This document shows positions 49,021-60,375 of a stretch of 64,000 nucleotides of DNA, piece by piece; position 1 is the stretch's first letter, and every line of letters starts with the position of its first letter. The position numbers and the translations under genes are program-made. The notes under the pieces are model-generated. The model was not told where the DNA came from. It worked only from the letters and a program-made list of their open reading frames with translations, and ran no database searches. Source of the stretch: Zarea fungicola (lineage: Eukaryota > Ascomycota > Sordariomycetes > Hypocreales > Cordycipitaceae); assembly GCA_900169235.1 (NCBI GenBank), contig FWCC01000048.1, positions 62,001-126,000 on the forward strand, in the 5' to 3' direction.

Positions 49021-52000
49021 ATGGCTCCCGACCATCCAGCTGGTGACGGCGATGTTGGTACCGTGACCTCCACTGTTCTGGCATCGTCAGGCACTCCTCA
49101 GCCTGCTGCTGCTTCTCCAGCTCTTGCCGCCTCTCCGTCTCTTCTTCTTCCTACTCCTCCTCCGCAGCCGCAACCGCAGCCGTCTACGTCTTACTCGCCT
49201 ATACCACAAGCTCCCGAACTGCCGGCTCTGGGCTCTGGGCTCGAACCATCAGAGTCTCCTTCAGCTTCGGCTTTGACTGCGGCGACGGCGACAACTTCGA
49301 CGACACCGATTCCTACGGCGGCGGCTGCTGATACGACACCTACACCTTCTGCCGCGCCCCGTATCGAGCCCGATGGTGCAGCGGGAGCAGTACTCGCCTC
49401 CCCGTCCAACAGCAGCAGCACCGACATGTCGAGCAGCCATTCCTTCCTCCACGGCCGTCCAGCTGCTGCGACGGTGCCGTCGCAGTCCCCCTCGCACCCT
49501 ACGAGCTATGGCGCCGACTCCCCGGCGCACGCCGCCTCGTCAACCGCCTCACCGATCCATCATGCCCAGTCACCTGCGCATCCTACCTCGACGACTCCCA
49601 CGAGCCAATTCGCGTCGTACTCGATTGCTCCGACGTCGAAACTCTCTGACGCCCAGCGACCCGTTCACTCCAATGGCCCCAATGCTGTGACACTACCGAG
49701 CATGCGTACCATGGATGCTATTGCCCAGCAACAGCAACAGCAGCAGCAACAGCAGCAACAACATCAACCACTGCAGCAGCAGCAGTCGGCTACTTCTCTC
49801 GCCGTGAACGGCCCTGTACCGCCCGGCTCGGCTCCTAACCAGTCATACTACTCTCACTCCCCTGTCGGTGCCACGCCGTCTTATGGGTTACACCCCGAGC
49901 TGTCTCGCTATCCTCTGCCTCATGATCCACGTTTAGGGGGGACCAGAGGCTCCAAAAAGGTCCGTTCAACCGCTTGATATTCCCTTTTCGGCTCGTCGCT
50001 CAAAAAATCCTGTGTGTCTCTTGGATGTCAACTCTGGCTTGCTTTACACATTGCCCACATGGCCCACATGGCCAAATTGCACACAGAGCGATCCGAAATC
50101 TAGCTTAATTCGACCCTTTTCACCGGCTAACTGTTTAAATACTACAGGAAATCAAACGAAGGACTAAGACCGGCTGTTTGACCTGCAGAAAGAGACGAAT
50201 TAAGGCAAGTGTGCATACATCCAACACCGACAACCCCCAACTACGCGAAGAAAGACAGTATTGTTCCGTATTACGACATTCACACTTCCCTTGCGCCTTT
50301 TTTCCATGCCTTATCCCCTCCTCGCGTTGTTTTGTCCTTACCTATGGGACGCCCAAGTGGAGCCTTTTTGCTGCATATACCCAGCTCTTTGATGTGCTTG
50401 ATCGGCCGGCCGGCGGCGGCACATCCCAGCCCCTTAGGGCGAGAATCTTGATACGCAACTTTTGGTGGTGCAATCCAATGCTACAGCGGCATGAGACTTA
50501 CACATAATAATGTAATCTGTACATGGCTGCTTTTGCAAAGCCAAGTTTGTCGTGGGCCTTCGTTGTACTGCTTGAGCAGACATCAGTCAGCAAATGGGGC
50601 GACGCCACGACACATTGAAGCTCCCCACTGCAAATAAACTTGGAACTGTCAGAGCTTCCCATTGCAATCACCCCCAACCAACCCCCCCGTTGAATTCTAC
50701 ACCCTCTTTTCGCTTTGTGCAGCTTCATGTACTAACTCGCGCCGTTCTTTTTGGCGTGCATTCTTTAGTGTGACGAGACGCACCCCACTTGCAACAACTG
50801 CAAAAAATCGAAACGCGACTGTCTCGGCTACGACCCCATCTTCCGCCAACAACCACCTCAAACAGGCTCAATTCTCCAGCCCGCGCCGTCTCCGACTGTC
50901 TCTCACCTCTCGTCCAACTCGCCTGGCTCGGTGGTTGGCAGCAGCCGCCAGTTGAATTCCTACACGGCGCAGCCCTCGATGCTGCCGGCATCCTACCCAC
51001 CACACTCTACCCCTCCTGCTGCAGCGACAAGCCCAGCCCTTCATCCTGCCTACCACCCCAACTCAAACCCCGTGGCGCCGACATCTGTACCTGTCAATTC
51101 CGATCCACGATACGATTACTCCTCTACATCAAGTGCCGCTGTACAACAATACCACCCTGCAACTACAGTTGACCCATCTCAATCAGTGGACCACAGATCA
51201 AATACACCACTAGACCATCGGATATCAGAACCGGGTACGTAGCCTTGATCCTAGCAACCTTTTCCTTTTGGCAGGATTGCACGACTAATATGCACTACAG
51301 TTCCCAAGATGAAGGTTGTCGAGATTATTGACTCTCTTGGACCAACGCCGACCCCGCCTCAGGTTCCAGCAAGCGAGGAGACATTTAGTGAAATCACCAA
51401 AGTATACCACGAAATGTACGCGGCTGCTCTGGCGGCATTTTTTGAAACTACGTGGTACTACTTTGCCGAAAATGGCATCATGTCGTTTCCTAAACATCCG
51501 CCGTTACTAGAGCAGATGGCTTCGTTTCTCAAGATCCTTGAAGCCGTCAAGGCGAATGACCATACTCAAATGGCCTATTCCGGAATTCTGGAGACAAGAA
51601 TTGTCTGGGAGCTTGCCTGCACTGCTTTCCAGACTTCTGAGCGCAGCAATGGCGCTATGCGCGTGCATCTACCTCCGGAGGGTGATGGCGCCGAGGCGCG
51701 AAGCCGGCTGCAGGTGGTAAATACCTTGTTATGTGGAGAATATCTGGCCAACAACCCACTGTCGCCTCCTGTGGCGGACCCGGACATACAAAGGACACGC
51801 CAGTTTGACTTTTGGTATAATCTGGCGGACTTTATCCGACATCGTGAGAACCCAGAGGGGCCTCTAGCTCAGCAAGCCCGCGAGGAGGTTCTGGGTAGGA
51901 TGCGTCGCCTGCTTGACGGCCGCGAGAACCGCGATGTGCTTTATTCTATTGCCGTGGTTCGGCATCTGGCCCCCAATTTTGGACCCAATTATGGAGCGAC

Positions 52001-52175
52001 AGTCCCCCAGCATCTTGATGAAACCGATCCGAAGAATCGATTGGCCGTAGCGTCCAAGTTCATCATGGATGAATCGCAAGTGACTGGTGGCACGACCAAC
52101 GTTGTTCGTCGAATTAGTGACATTGCTTGTCGAGCATTTGTGAACCCCGGTGTCAACATTGCGAGAACAGCGTGA
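49021..52175 (+). CDS. Zn2Cys6 transcription regulator with polyglutamine tract
   Basis: Fungal binuclear zinc-cluster regulator. Exons 49021-49959, 50148-50204, 50769-51234 and 51301-52175 join in frame to 778 residues. The zinc cluster has perfect spacing, CX2CX6CX6CX2CX6C, with cysteines at about 323, 326, 333, 340, 343 and 350, in RRTKTGCLTCRKRRIK joined to CDETHPTCNNCKKSKRDCLG. The first 313 residues are Ser/Thr/Pro/Ala-rich and hold a glutamine tract (about 237-257). The C-terminal third (from about 490) is a helical regulatory domain (AALAAFFETTWYYFAENGIM). The intron between RRIK and CDE uses a GC donor (AAG/GCAAGT) and is 564 bases long. The start has a good context (GGAATGGCT). The target genes are unknown. 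Confidence 0.88.
49727..49790 (+). repeat. CAG/CAA repeat coding polyglutamine
   Basis: Mixed CAG and CAA codons give a run of about 13 Gln, one His, a short break and four more Gln in the regulator. Mixed codons make slippage less likely than in a pure CAG run. Confidence 0.9.
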
Positions 52176-52828
52176 TTGAAATGGCCCTCATATATAAACT
52201 GGGCGAAAGGAAGTGGAAAAGGGAACCAGCCAAGAGACTATTGTATTTGTGCGCTCCATAAACTTGCATCATGGCGTTTTACTCATTTTTTATATTATAT
52301 CCCGTCCTATCATCACTTCTGGTACGAATGATGTAGGTCACTTTTGTCTCTGGTTTAGAAACAAACAGAATTCCCAAGAAAGACTCTTGAGACTCATTTC
52401 CTCTTTTGCTCTCTTAATCCATTTCTTGTCTTGTGTTGATTATATACATTACCTTGTTATTTGTTGGCAAAAAGTTTGGGAAAAAGGCTCATTTAGAACA
52501 GCAGAAGCACTTGGGATTTTCTTGTTTTAATTCTACCTTGAGGAGTATCTGGCTTTCGTTTTGTATGGAAAAAGGAGGAAGAAAGGCGTTTGAACATTAT
52601 TTTACAGTAATAAAATTCATCTTGAGCAAAACAAGACAGCTGTAGTACACTGGAAGATGGATGCATTGATGACTATGACGTGATGGTTTTTGTAGTTTGT
52701 GTAATTTATTTTTCATCTATAAATTTACATCTATATGAATAGGACTGGGTATATGTTTTGTTAAATGATATATACATGTTTCTTTCGGGAGTAAAGAACG
52801 GCCCTACTCGAATCAATAGCTGGCAGTT
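52176..52828. other. Convergent 3' region
   Basis: AT-rich spacer between the regulator gene and the multicopper oxidase gene, with both 3' untranslated regions. No gene is seen. Confidence 0.5.
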
Positions 52829-54889
52829 TTATTTGTCAAAATTGCCAAACCAAATGTCATCTGATGGTCTCATCCCAGACTCGACACCAGGGCGGGTACA
52901 CATTGCTCTCTGCTCCTCCGTTACTTCCCATTTGCGAACCTCGTCGCTGCCGACGAGAAATTGCATCACCATGCCCGACTCGGAATGCCAAGTGTTGTGG
53001 CAGTGAAAGGCCCAGAGGCCCGGATTGTCGAGGACGACGCGGAGAATGGCCCAGCCGTAGCCCTCCACAGTGACGGTATCGCGTCGCACGGGGTTGTCGA
53101 GCGCGTTGTGCTTCTCTAGATACGCAGGGAGGTCCGCCTCTGAAGGTGGGTAACCGCCCTTGCTCTGAACGAGGACGTAAAACTTGTGACCATGAAGGTG
53201 GAAAGGGTGGGAGCCGTCGTCAAAGTTGTTGATGGCGAGGTCAATGGTACGACTTCCCGACGTCTCGAGAACATAGTCATGAGCTGTGTCAAAGATCTTG
53301 CTGCTCGTGGTCATGGCAGCGGATGATTTCTCGACCGAATCTGCCCCGACGGCGCGCATGCCGTCAAGATAACGGTGCAGAGACGGGTGCGTCGCGTTGG
53401 CGTGCCAGGTAGAGCCGTTAAAGAAGCCGCGGGCAAGGGCCCAGTCGCCAATCATGACGTTGGCGCGGAGAAATACAAACTCGTCAGCGGGCGGCGGCGT
53501 CTGAGCTACGACAGGGTGCAGGTTGGTAATGTTGAGGTCGCGGCAGATGACATCGATGCCCTCGGGCCATTCTTTACTTGTCGGATCAGTGGCCGTGGCG
53601 GGAAGCGCTGCTGCCTTTGGCGAGGTGTAGCGTATAATGGCGCGGAGCTCAGGCACCATCCGGTCATTTTTCGTGGTAAAGCAGTGGGTAGTCATGCGAG
53701 CGCGCATCCAAAAGGAATTTGTGGTGGTGACATTGGTCTCAACAATGACACTGTACCTTTGCGCAGGCATAATGTTGAGCCGATGAAAGGGCTCTGGGTG
53801 AACGTCGGTGCCGTCGATTTCCGTCACGTAAAAAGGATGCTCATCAAACTGAATTTGAAACTCGGCGAACGCGCCAACGTTGATAAAGCGCAAGCGATGT
53901 CGCTGGCTGGCAGTCAGGTCAAAGACAGGAGTCGAGGTATTGGCCGTGTCGCATCTCCACCCCGCAAAGTCAGCGCAGTCGCGGACACCGCGGCCATTGA
54001 TGAGGGCATTGTCTGGGACAGGCTCGTCATTTTCCATATCTGGCCTGAGGTATTCCATGAGAATCTCCGAGGTGAGATTGTGGTAGTGGTCCTGGACCAT
54101 GATGATGCGATCCGAGGCGTAGTCAAGCTCCTGCAGCGTCGTGCGCTCATCCTTGGTGTGAATAACAACGGGGCCAAGCAGGCCATCGGATGCTTGGGCA
54201 CTGTGATGGGCATGATACCAATATGTGCCCGACTGGTCATTTATTTTGAAGGTGTAAGTGAAAGATGAGTTGGGGGCAATTGGGCATTGGGTCACGCCAA
54301 CAGTCCCATCCATAAAATTAGAGCCTTGTTGAAAGAGGCCGTGGAAGTGAACGGCAGTAGAGTTGACGGCCTGGTTATCAACATGGACAATAATGGTATC
54401 CCCGTCGTTACACTCGACAAGAGGACCAGGGAACTGGTTGTTGATGAGGTACATGGGCCGGTAGATGCCGTCTGGGTTGAGGTCGGCATTGGTTATGGTC
54501 CAGTTGAACTCGCGGGTGGTTGGCGCGGCGTTGAAATCCCAGGAAAGATCCAAGATATAGTCAGAGGGATCTCGCAAACGGGGACCAGCAGAAATTGTTT
54601 CCGTCTCATGTTGCGGAGGTTTGCTGGGCGGTTGCGTGGAGGGATGAGTTTCCTCAACTGCCGGATGGGTGTCTTGAGTGTGATGCTCATCTGCATGGCC
54701 AAGGCTACTTGGTGGAGTACCTGTGGAAGAGATGCCGAATGGGACGAGGGCCAGGCCAAAGAGGGTAATTATGAGCACAAAAAGGAAGACTGCGATTTGC
54801 CAGCATGACCACAGTGTACGTCGGGGACGAGTGACCAAGGCGTAGGGCAGGCCATCTTGGCGCTGCTGTCGTCGAGAGACGTCAATCAT
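52829..54889 (-). CDS. Membrane-anchored multicopper oxidase (laccase-like)
   Basis: Single-exon gene of 686 residues. Three cupredoxin domains hold the four copper-binding His motifs: AVHFHGLFQ (about 182-190), YWYHAHHSAQ (about 223-232), HPFHLHGHKF (about 560-570) and AFHCHNTWHSESGM (about 624-637). The residue at the axial position after the last motif is Met, which in studied laccases goes with low redox potential. The N-terminus is short and basic, then a strong hydrophobic segment (about 26-52, WQIAVFLFVLIITLFGLALV), so the enzyme is probably a type II membrane protein facing the outside or a vacuole lumen. An upstream in-frame ATG at 54970 would add 27 residues. Neighbouring genes give no clue to a pathway; Fet3-type iron oxidation is less likely because the anchor is N-terminal. 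Confidence 0.93.
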   Translation of the reverse strand: MIDVSRRQQRQDGLPYALVTRPRRTLWSCWQIAVFLFVLIITLFGLALVPFGISSTGTPPSSLGHADEHHTQDTHPAVEETHPSTQPPSKPPQHETETISAGPRLRDPSDYILDLSWDFNAAPTTREFNWTITNADLNPDGIYRPMYLINNQFPGPLVECNDGDTIIVHVDNQAVNSTAVHFHGLFQQGSNFMDGTVGVTQCPIAPNSSFTYTFKINDQSGTYWYHAHHSAQASDGLLGPVVIHTKDERTTLQELDYASDRIIMVQDHYHNLTSEILMEYLRPDMENDEPVPDNALINGRGVRDCADFAGWRCDTANTSTPVFDLTASQRHRLRFINVGAFAEFQIQFDEHPFYVTEIDGTDVHPEPFHRLNIMPAQRYSVIVETNVTTTNSFWMRARMTTHCFTTKNDRMVPELRAIIRYTSPKAAALPATATDPTSKEWPEGIDVICRDLNITNLHPVVAQTPPPADEFVFLRANVMIGDWALARGFFNGSTWHANATHPSLHRYLDGMRAVGADSVEKSSAAMTTSSKIFDTAHDYVLETSGSRTIDLAINNFDDGSHPFHLHGHKFYVLVQSKGGYPPSEADLPAYLEKHNALDNPVRRDTVTVEGYGWAILRVVLDNPGLWAFHCHNTWHSESGMVMQFLVGSDEVRKWEVTEEQRAMCTRPGVESGMRPSDDIWFGNFDK

Positions 54890-56898
54890 CGCTGGCAGCG
54901 CGAGGTGACAAGGTTCTGCATACTCTTGTGGTAAAATACTGGCTGGAATACAGCAAGAGCGCAGAAGCACAGAACCGAAAAAGCCTCGGATGAATGACCC
55001 TGACTGAGTGAGAGTTGGCGGCCACTGCTGGCAATCCCGGCGAGGGTGTGGGTTAATTAATCGGGGTGTGGGTAACAGAAGCGGTATGCGTTGGTGCCTG
55101 CGTATTGGTGGCAGGCCCTACAGATTAATTGCACGCAACTCCAAGTCGTCAGTTACTAAGCTTACCAGTAGTACTGTACTGGTATGTATCCGGAACCTGG
55201 TATGAAAATGGTCCAGGGATGCATGTGCCTGTCCGGGCAAGTTCTTGGCGGCGGTCCCTGTTGAGCCCGGTAGAGCCACATGGCAGAGTGCATTGCAATC
55301 CAAGAATTCTAAATGGCTGCCTGCCTGATAATGAGGCGCTTCCCGCTCCCCAAGGGGTGAATAGATGGGCGCTGGGATTTTTCTTGGCCAGAAATGGCGC
55401 GGTAGGAACCGACTGGGCGCCAAGACGAGTACGACGCCACAAGAGGGCTTTTATGGGAATACAGGTGAGCGAGATGCAAAGTCGCAGCGAGAGAGCCATA
55501 CGAAGCATTGTTTTATTAAATACGGCCATGGTGATTGGAAGAATCCGCCGCCGAGGGGGCATTCCTCAATCAATGGCATGACGACTCTTGGCAACGTTGA
55601 CACTCCATCAGACTCGGCCTCGCCTAATGTATTATGCTGTGTTTGAACGAAGCCAGCCACTGGTGACGCCACTTGAACAATGGCTTTCAAATGAAAGAAA
55701 GCAAAATTTCCCGACTTCCTCGGATTTGGCTGCGTTCTACCACGTTGTTTCGCAGGATTGCGCATCACTCAGCTGGCCTAGCGGCCGTTTGCTGCAGGCT
55801 GTCAAGTTCAAGGCTCTCGGTGTACCAAGACGGAGCTGGCGCCGGGGACCTGCCGGATGAACGGCACACAGGGATGCAGGAAATAATCCACTTGGCATAC
55901 GGTTATTATCATTCTTTCTTGGGGGCTGGCAGAGTGAAGAATGGGGAGAGCTTCACGCGAGCTGCAAGGCGTGTGTGATGCGTGGGAGCAAGCCGTCCCT
56001 TACACGTGCCGAACCTGGGGCGTCCATAGAGGGCAGGTGGCACCGCACCACTAAACCGAGCTAAGTTGAGGCGTGGAGATTTGGGGGATTCATCATCCAC
56101 AGAAGAAGATGGTCCATGAAAAGAGAAGACTGCGGCGTGGCAGGGGTGAGCATGTCACTGACAACCATGGCGAGCGCTTGCACAAAAGAGCGGAAGCAAC
56201 TGAGCTAGACAAAGCGAGACGTGAGAATTATGAGGATTTGTGGAATTTGAAATCCATGATTTGAAAAAGTTCTTGTGTTTGTTTGGCTCAATGCATACTG
56301 GTAAAAGTTCCGTGATGGTTTTCGTGGAAGGGGCGGCCGCTAGCGCAGCACCTTCTTTTTAAAATCGTGGCTGAACTAGGAGCCCACAAAGAACACCAAC
56401 GCCCCATGATAGCCCATTCTTTTCTGGACATTCCCCGAATAGTAACCTAGGACAAGGATGACTATGCTGTGGGACAATGCTAATACGCCACTGGATCCAG
56501 ATAGAAATGCACCACTCATAAGCCACATAATTACAGTACGGAGTAGCTACGCAATATTGCAGTACCTGCCACGGCACAACAGCCTCGTGCGTCGCTAGTT
56601 TCTGAGCCCTGGCATGGTTTTTTTTTGGGCAATGGTGGAGTGTCAATAAGCAAGGAACTTCTCATAGCGCCGTAAAAAATAATAATGAATGGTTCACGGA
56701 AAAAAAAAAGAGAGAAGGGATCGGCTCCAGTGTTGTTGGTGCTGAGCGACACCACGAGCGCTGCCTGCTTCACATATGTAAAGACTCGCCACCCGCCGCT
56801 TCTTGTTCGGTTTTGCTTCTCTTGTCTCTTCAGTGCCAAAACATCACCACCAGCACCCCTCCCTCTCCTTTCCCCTCCCTGTCTCTACCCTCTTCGCA
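54890..56898. other. 2 kb divergent intergenic region
   Basis: Lies between the multicopper oxidase (-) and the phosphatase (+). It has GTAC-rich words near 55167-55205 and one TACGGAGTA at 56537. The stretch 56845-56895 is pyrimidine-rich, as is usual for a leader. Short overlapping frames are not called. Confidence 0.5.
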
Positions 56899-58238
56899 AT
56901 GCTCTTCTCTACCCTTGCCCTGGCCGGCCTTGCTGCTGCCAACAAGGCCTGCAACCCTCCCAGCACTTACTGGGAGACCAAGTACACTGCCACTGGTGTT
57001 GCTGACGTCGCCGCTGCTGCTGCCACGGCCAAGACGTCGAGCCCTACTAGCCATGTTCCCGGCAAGGCCTTTGACCGTCTCGTCATTGTCTACTTTGAGA
57101 ACCAGGATTACGACAAGTCCATTGGTGACCGTAAGTTATCTTCCTGAGGTTATGGAGCGGTAACCAAACCGTACGGACTCGTTGACTAATGGAATATTCT
57201 CTCGCAGCCAACTTCAAGTTCTTTGCTGACAAGGGTATTACTCTGGACAACTACTTTGCCGTCACCCACCCTTCGCAGCCCAACTACATGGCCGCCATTG
57301 CTGGTGACTACTTTGGCATGCAGAATGATGACTTCACCCGCGCCCCGCGCAACATCTCCACTGTCATCGACCTCCTCGAGCACCGCGGCATCTCTTGGGG
57401 CCACTACCAGGAGGACATGCCCTTCTCCGGTTTCGAGGGCTTCCAGTACAAGAACCAGCAGACGGGTGCCAACGACTACGTTCGCAAGCACAACCCCGCT
57501 ATTCTGCACGACAGCGTCACTCACTATGAGCGCCGCCTCACTCAGATCAAGAACCTGTCCATGATTGACACGTCCCGCTCCGAGTTCCACAAGGACCTCA
57601 AGGCCAACAAGCTTCCCCAGTGGATGTTCATTACCCCCAACATGACCTCGGACGGCCACGATACCTCCATCACCGTCGCCGGTGCCTGGTGCCGCACCTT
57701 CCTCGAGCCCCTCCTGACCGACAAGAACTTCATGCAGAACACTCTCGTCGTCCTCACCTTTGATGAGAACGAGACCTACCCCACCCGCAACAACATCCTG
57801 GGAATCCTGATTGGCGATGCCGTCCCCAAGAAGCTTGTCGGCACCACGGACAGCAACTTTTACAACCACTACTCGGAGATTGCCACCGTCTCTGCCAACT
57901 GGGATCTCCCCACTCTCGGCCGCTGGGATGTCGGTGCCAACGTTTACAAGATGGTTGCTGACAAGACTGGTGACAAGCTGCGCTCGTGGGCTTCCAAGGA
58001 GAAGCTCCAGAGCTACTTCTTCAACCAGTCGCAGGCCGGCACTTACAACGAGCTCAAGGGCGGGCTCAAGCTCTTCGCCGCTCCCAACCTGAAGCTCGAC
58101 AAGGCTGCCAACGGACGCAGAATCCTCCCCCAGGTCATCAAGACCTGGGAGCACAGCCAGCTTCCTACCTACTACGAGGACACTGTCGAGGTACCCGATG
58201 GTCTGCACCCTCCTCAGGGCTGGGCTCAACCTCAGTAA
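56899..58238 (+). CDS. Secreted phosphoesterase / acid phosphatase
   Basis: Probable secreted acid phosphatase of the phosphoesterase family (PF04185 type), which releases phosphate outside the cell. Exons 56899-57130 and 57208-58238 join in frame to 420 residues. A short signal peptide is evident (MLFSTLALAGLAAANKAC, cleavage near residue 15-17). The catalytic core begins with FDRLVIVYFENQDYDKS (metal-binding Glu and Asn). THPSQPNYMAAIAGDYFG follows, with the nucleophile candidate Ser/Thr, then WMFITPNMTSDGHDTS and VVLTFDENETYPTRNNI. The motif order matches the family. Codon use is strongly biased to C-ending codons, suggesting high expression. The C-terminus has no GPI-like hydrophobic tail. 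Confidence 0.9.
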
Positions 58239-60375
58239 ATATCCCAAAAAACAGTAAGACAAAACAAGACTCGTGTGGAATGTTTTGTTTTGTTTTGGGA
58301 TATTGGTTTACTGTTCCATGAAGCCAAAAGTTATAAATTCGCCGTTGTACATATAGATGAAATTTCGTAAGAGAATTCGTAAATGAAAGCATTCTGTTTT
58401 TAGGCATATACGGACATAATGAGCGAGCCAAGGTTGAAGATGTAGCTAGCAGAATACAGACCAAAAATTCATTATATTTTCAGCGACACATATCCATTGA
58501 ATACCCTGTCTTGAATCTTGTACAGTCCCTTTGACCTGCTTGAGACTGTGTACGCCACATTTGCGTGGTATATATAGGCTGTGCACGTGTAGCAGCTCTT
58601 TGATTTACTTCACGTTGTATCGGCGACTCGCAACCTACCTTGGAGCTCCATGGTAAGCTTGGCCAGTAATAAAAGGGATATTATGAACAAATCGATAGAG
58701 ACAGTTCCGGTCCTATCTGCTGGAAGCGAAAAACGGAAAATGCACCCCCACTGCAGTACAGCTGTCTTGTCCCAGCAAGGTTTAGCGCAGGCATTTAAGT
58801 GGCATCGGGTTTTTCAGTGGCTCGCCGGCAATCAGCCACCCCACTACCCCACCTACACAACAGCTGATGTGGGCCGCATGCAAAGGCTAGTTGCGGAAGT
58901 AGCGTTACAGGGGCAAGATAGAGTGACGGGGAATCACGCGAAAAAATCGGACTTGCCGCTCCAAAGTGCATCTTCACCATGCACGTGGGCTTCAACGGGC
59001 AAATCATTGCACCCTCCGTTTGGAGTCCGCTGAGGCTCCCAATCCATCAGCTGCATTTTATCCACCTCATACGAGACACGGCTAGCATATCGGATGGTCA
59101 AGTAAGCTACCCCAGTGTCCTTGTTTGCTCGGTTAGCCGTACTCGCGCCAATCGTGGTACTGTACCTCTGCCTTCACGGCGCCGCCACCGGATTTCAAGT
59201 ACTCTTCAGAGGAAAGTCTTTAATATTCCGGTCGGGAAGTGAGCCGGAGCGTTTTGTATACCTGGCGGGGCTAGCGTCCATGTTAGGAGTGGTAGTTAGG
59301 AAAAGAAAGAAAACCGAGGGAAGAAGAAGAAATTTCGCGCAGAGGGGAATTTTTTTCTTCATCGCTCTTTAATAGACTAATACCAGTGGGTAATAACCGA
59401 GGGTGCTGGAATGAAGATACAGTACGGAGTACTGTACAGTCAAAAGTGGTGACGCTCTATGTAACGCATTGACAATAAATTGAAGAGTAATAGGACCTTC
59501 CTGATTGGGCGTCGTGCACGAGGGCTATTAGCAGCTTGCAACAGTCCCTGGGATGTAATTTTACTTTCTGCTACCTTGCCTTTTTTGCACGCTATTATGT
59601 ATATCGGGTACTCAGGTGGCAGGCTACTACCAACGCCCAGTGACAAAGCCTCATGCTCTGATCCCATGCCGAAATCCCCATATGCTTACCGAAGCTTCTG
59701 CTCCTCCATTCCCAAGTTGGCCTGGTACTACTACATAGCCCCCCATCCTTTGTTCGCCCACCCCCACAGGTTCACATGGTGTTGCCCTGCAGCTTGCCTT
59801 GCTCTCTACCAAATAACCCAGACGATGGCCGTCCAATACCACCTCTCGCTTTTGTCATGTGGGCCAGGGTGGTATTAATCCTCTGCAAGCTTTGGGATTA
59901 CCTTGCCGTTGAACCACAGCGTCTTGATTTCCTTGACCGAACAATTGGTCACGTCTCCCCTCTTTTTATTTCCCAGTTCCAATTCCTCCGCTTTGACTTT
60001 GAATTTTCCTCCACATCTTGAATCCTAGAGTCTTGAGCCTTCTACAGCTCGCCGTTGACCTCGCCTCGCTAGCTAGCTGCGCAGTGACATACAGAGCTCC
60101 CTATACGCGGTGCAGACCAGTCAGTCACCAACACAAAACGGCCAGCAACCCAGTTGGTCTTTGCCACTCCGAGACTTGGGATACAACAATCTCTGAACCA
60201 CACGAACGCATTTCACGAAATTTTTTTAAACACACCAGTTCGGGTCTCATTCTCGTAGAGCGAGCCAGAAACGGAGCACCCATCAGTGTCTTACACCTGC
60301 TATCCTCTAATTGAAGCTCGTTCGACAAGCATATACATACACACGCACACACACGCACACACACGCACTCACATC
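58239..60375. other. 2.1 kb intergenic region
   Basis: No supported gene between the phosphatase and the transporter. One TACGGAGTA word lies at 59423. Just before the next start codon lies an ACACACGC tandem repeat. Confidence 0.5.
60339..60368 (+). repeat. ACACACGC tandem repeat in the transporter leader
   Basis: About three and a half copies of the 8-base unit ACACACGC end 7 bases before the transporter start codon, so the repeat is probably part of the transcribed leader. Confidence 0.8.

Noticed and set aside
53375..54268. 297-codon forward frame inside the multicopper oxidase gene
   Set aside because: Antisense to the conserved copper-binding domains; composition explained by the real gene.
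54890..54970. Upstream ATG extension of the multicopper oxidase
   Set aside because: Adds 27 residues with three cysteines and no family support; ATG at 54889 gives the normal short basic segment before the anchor.
57186..58262. 358-codon reverse-strand frame across the phosphatase gene
   Set aside because: It mirrors the C-ending codon bias of the forward gene and has a repetitive Val/Gly/Leu/Glu composition without domains. It is a shadow.
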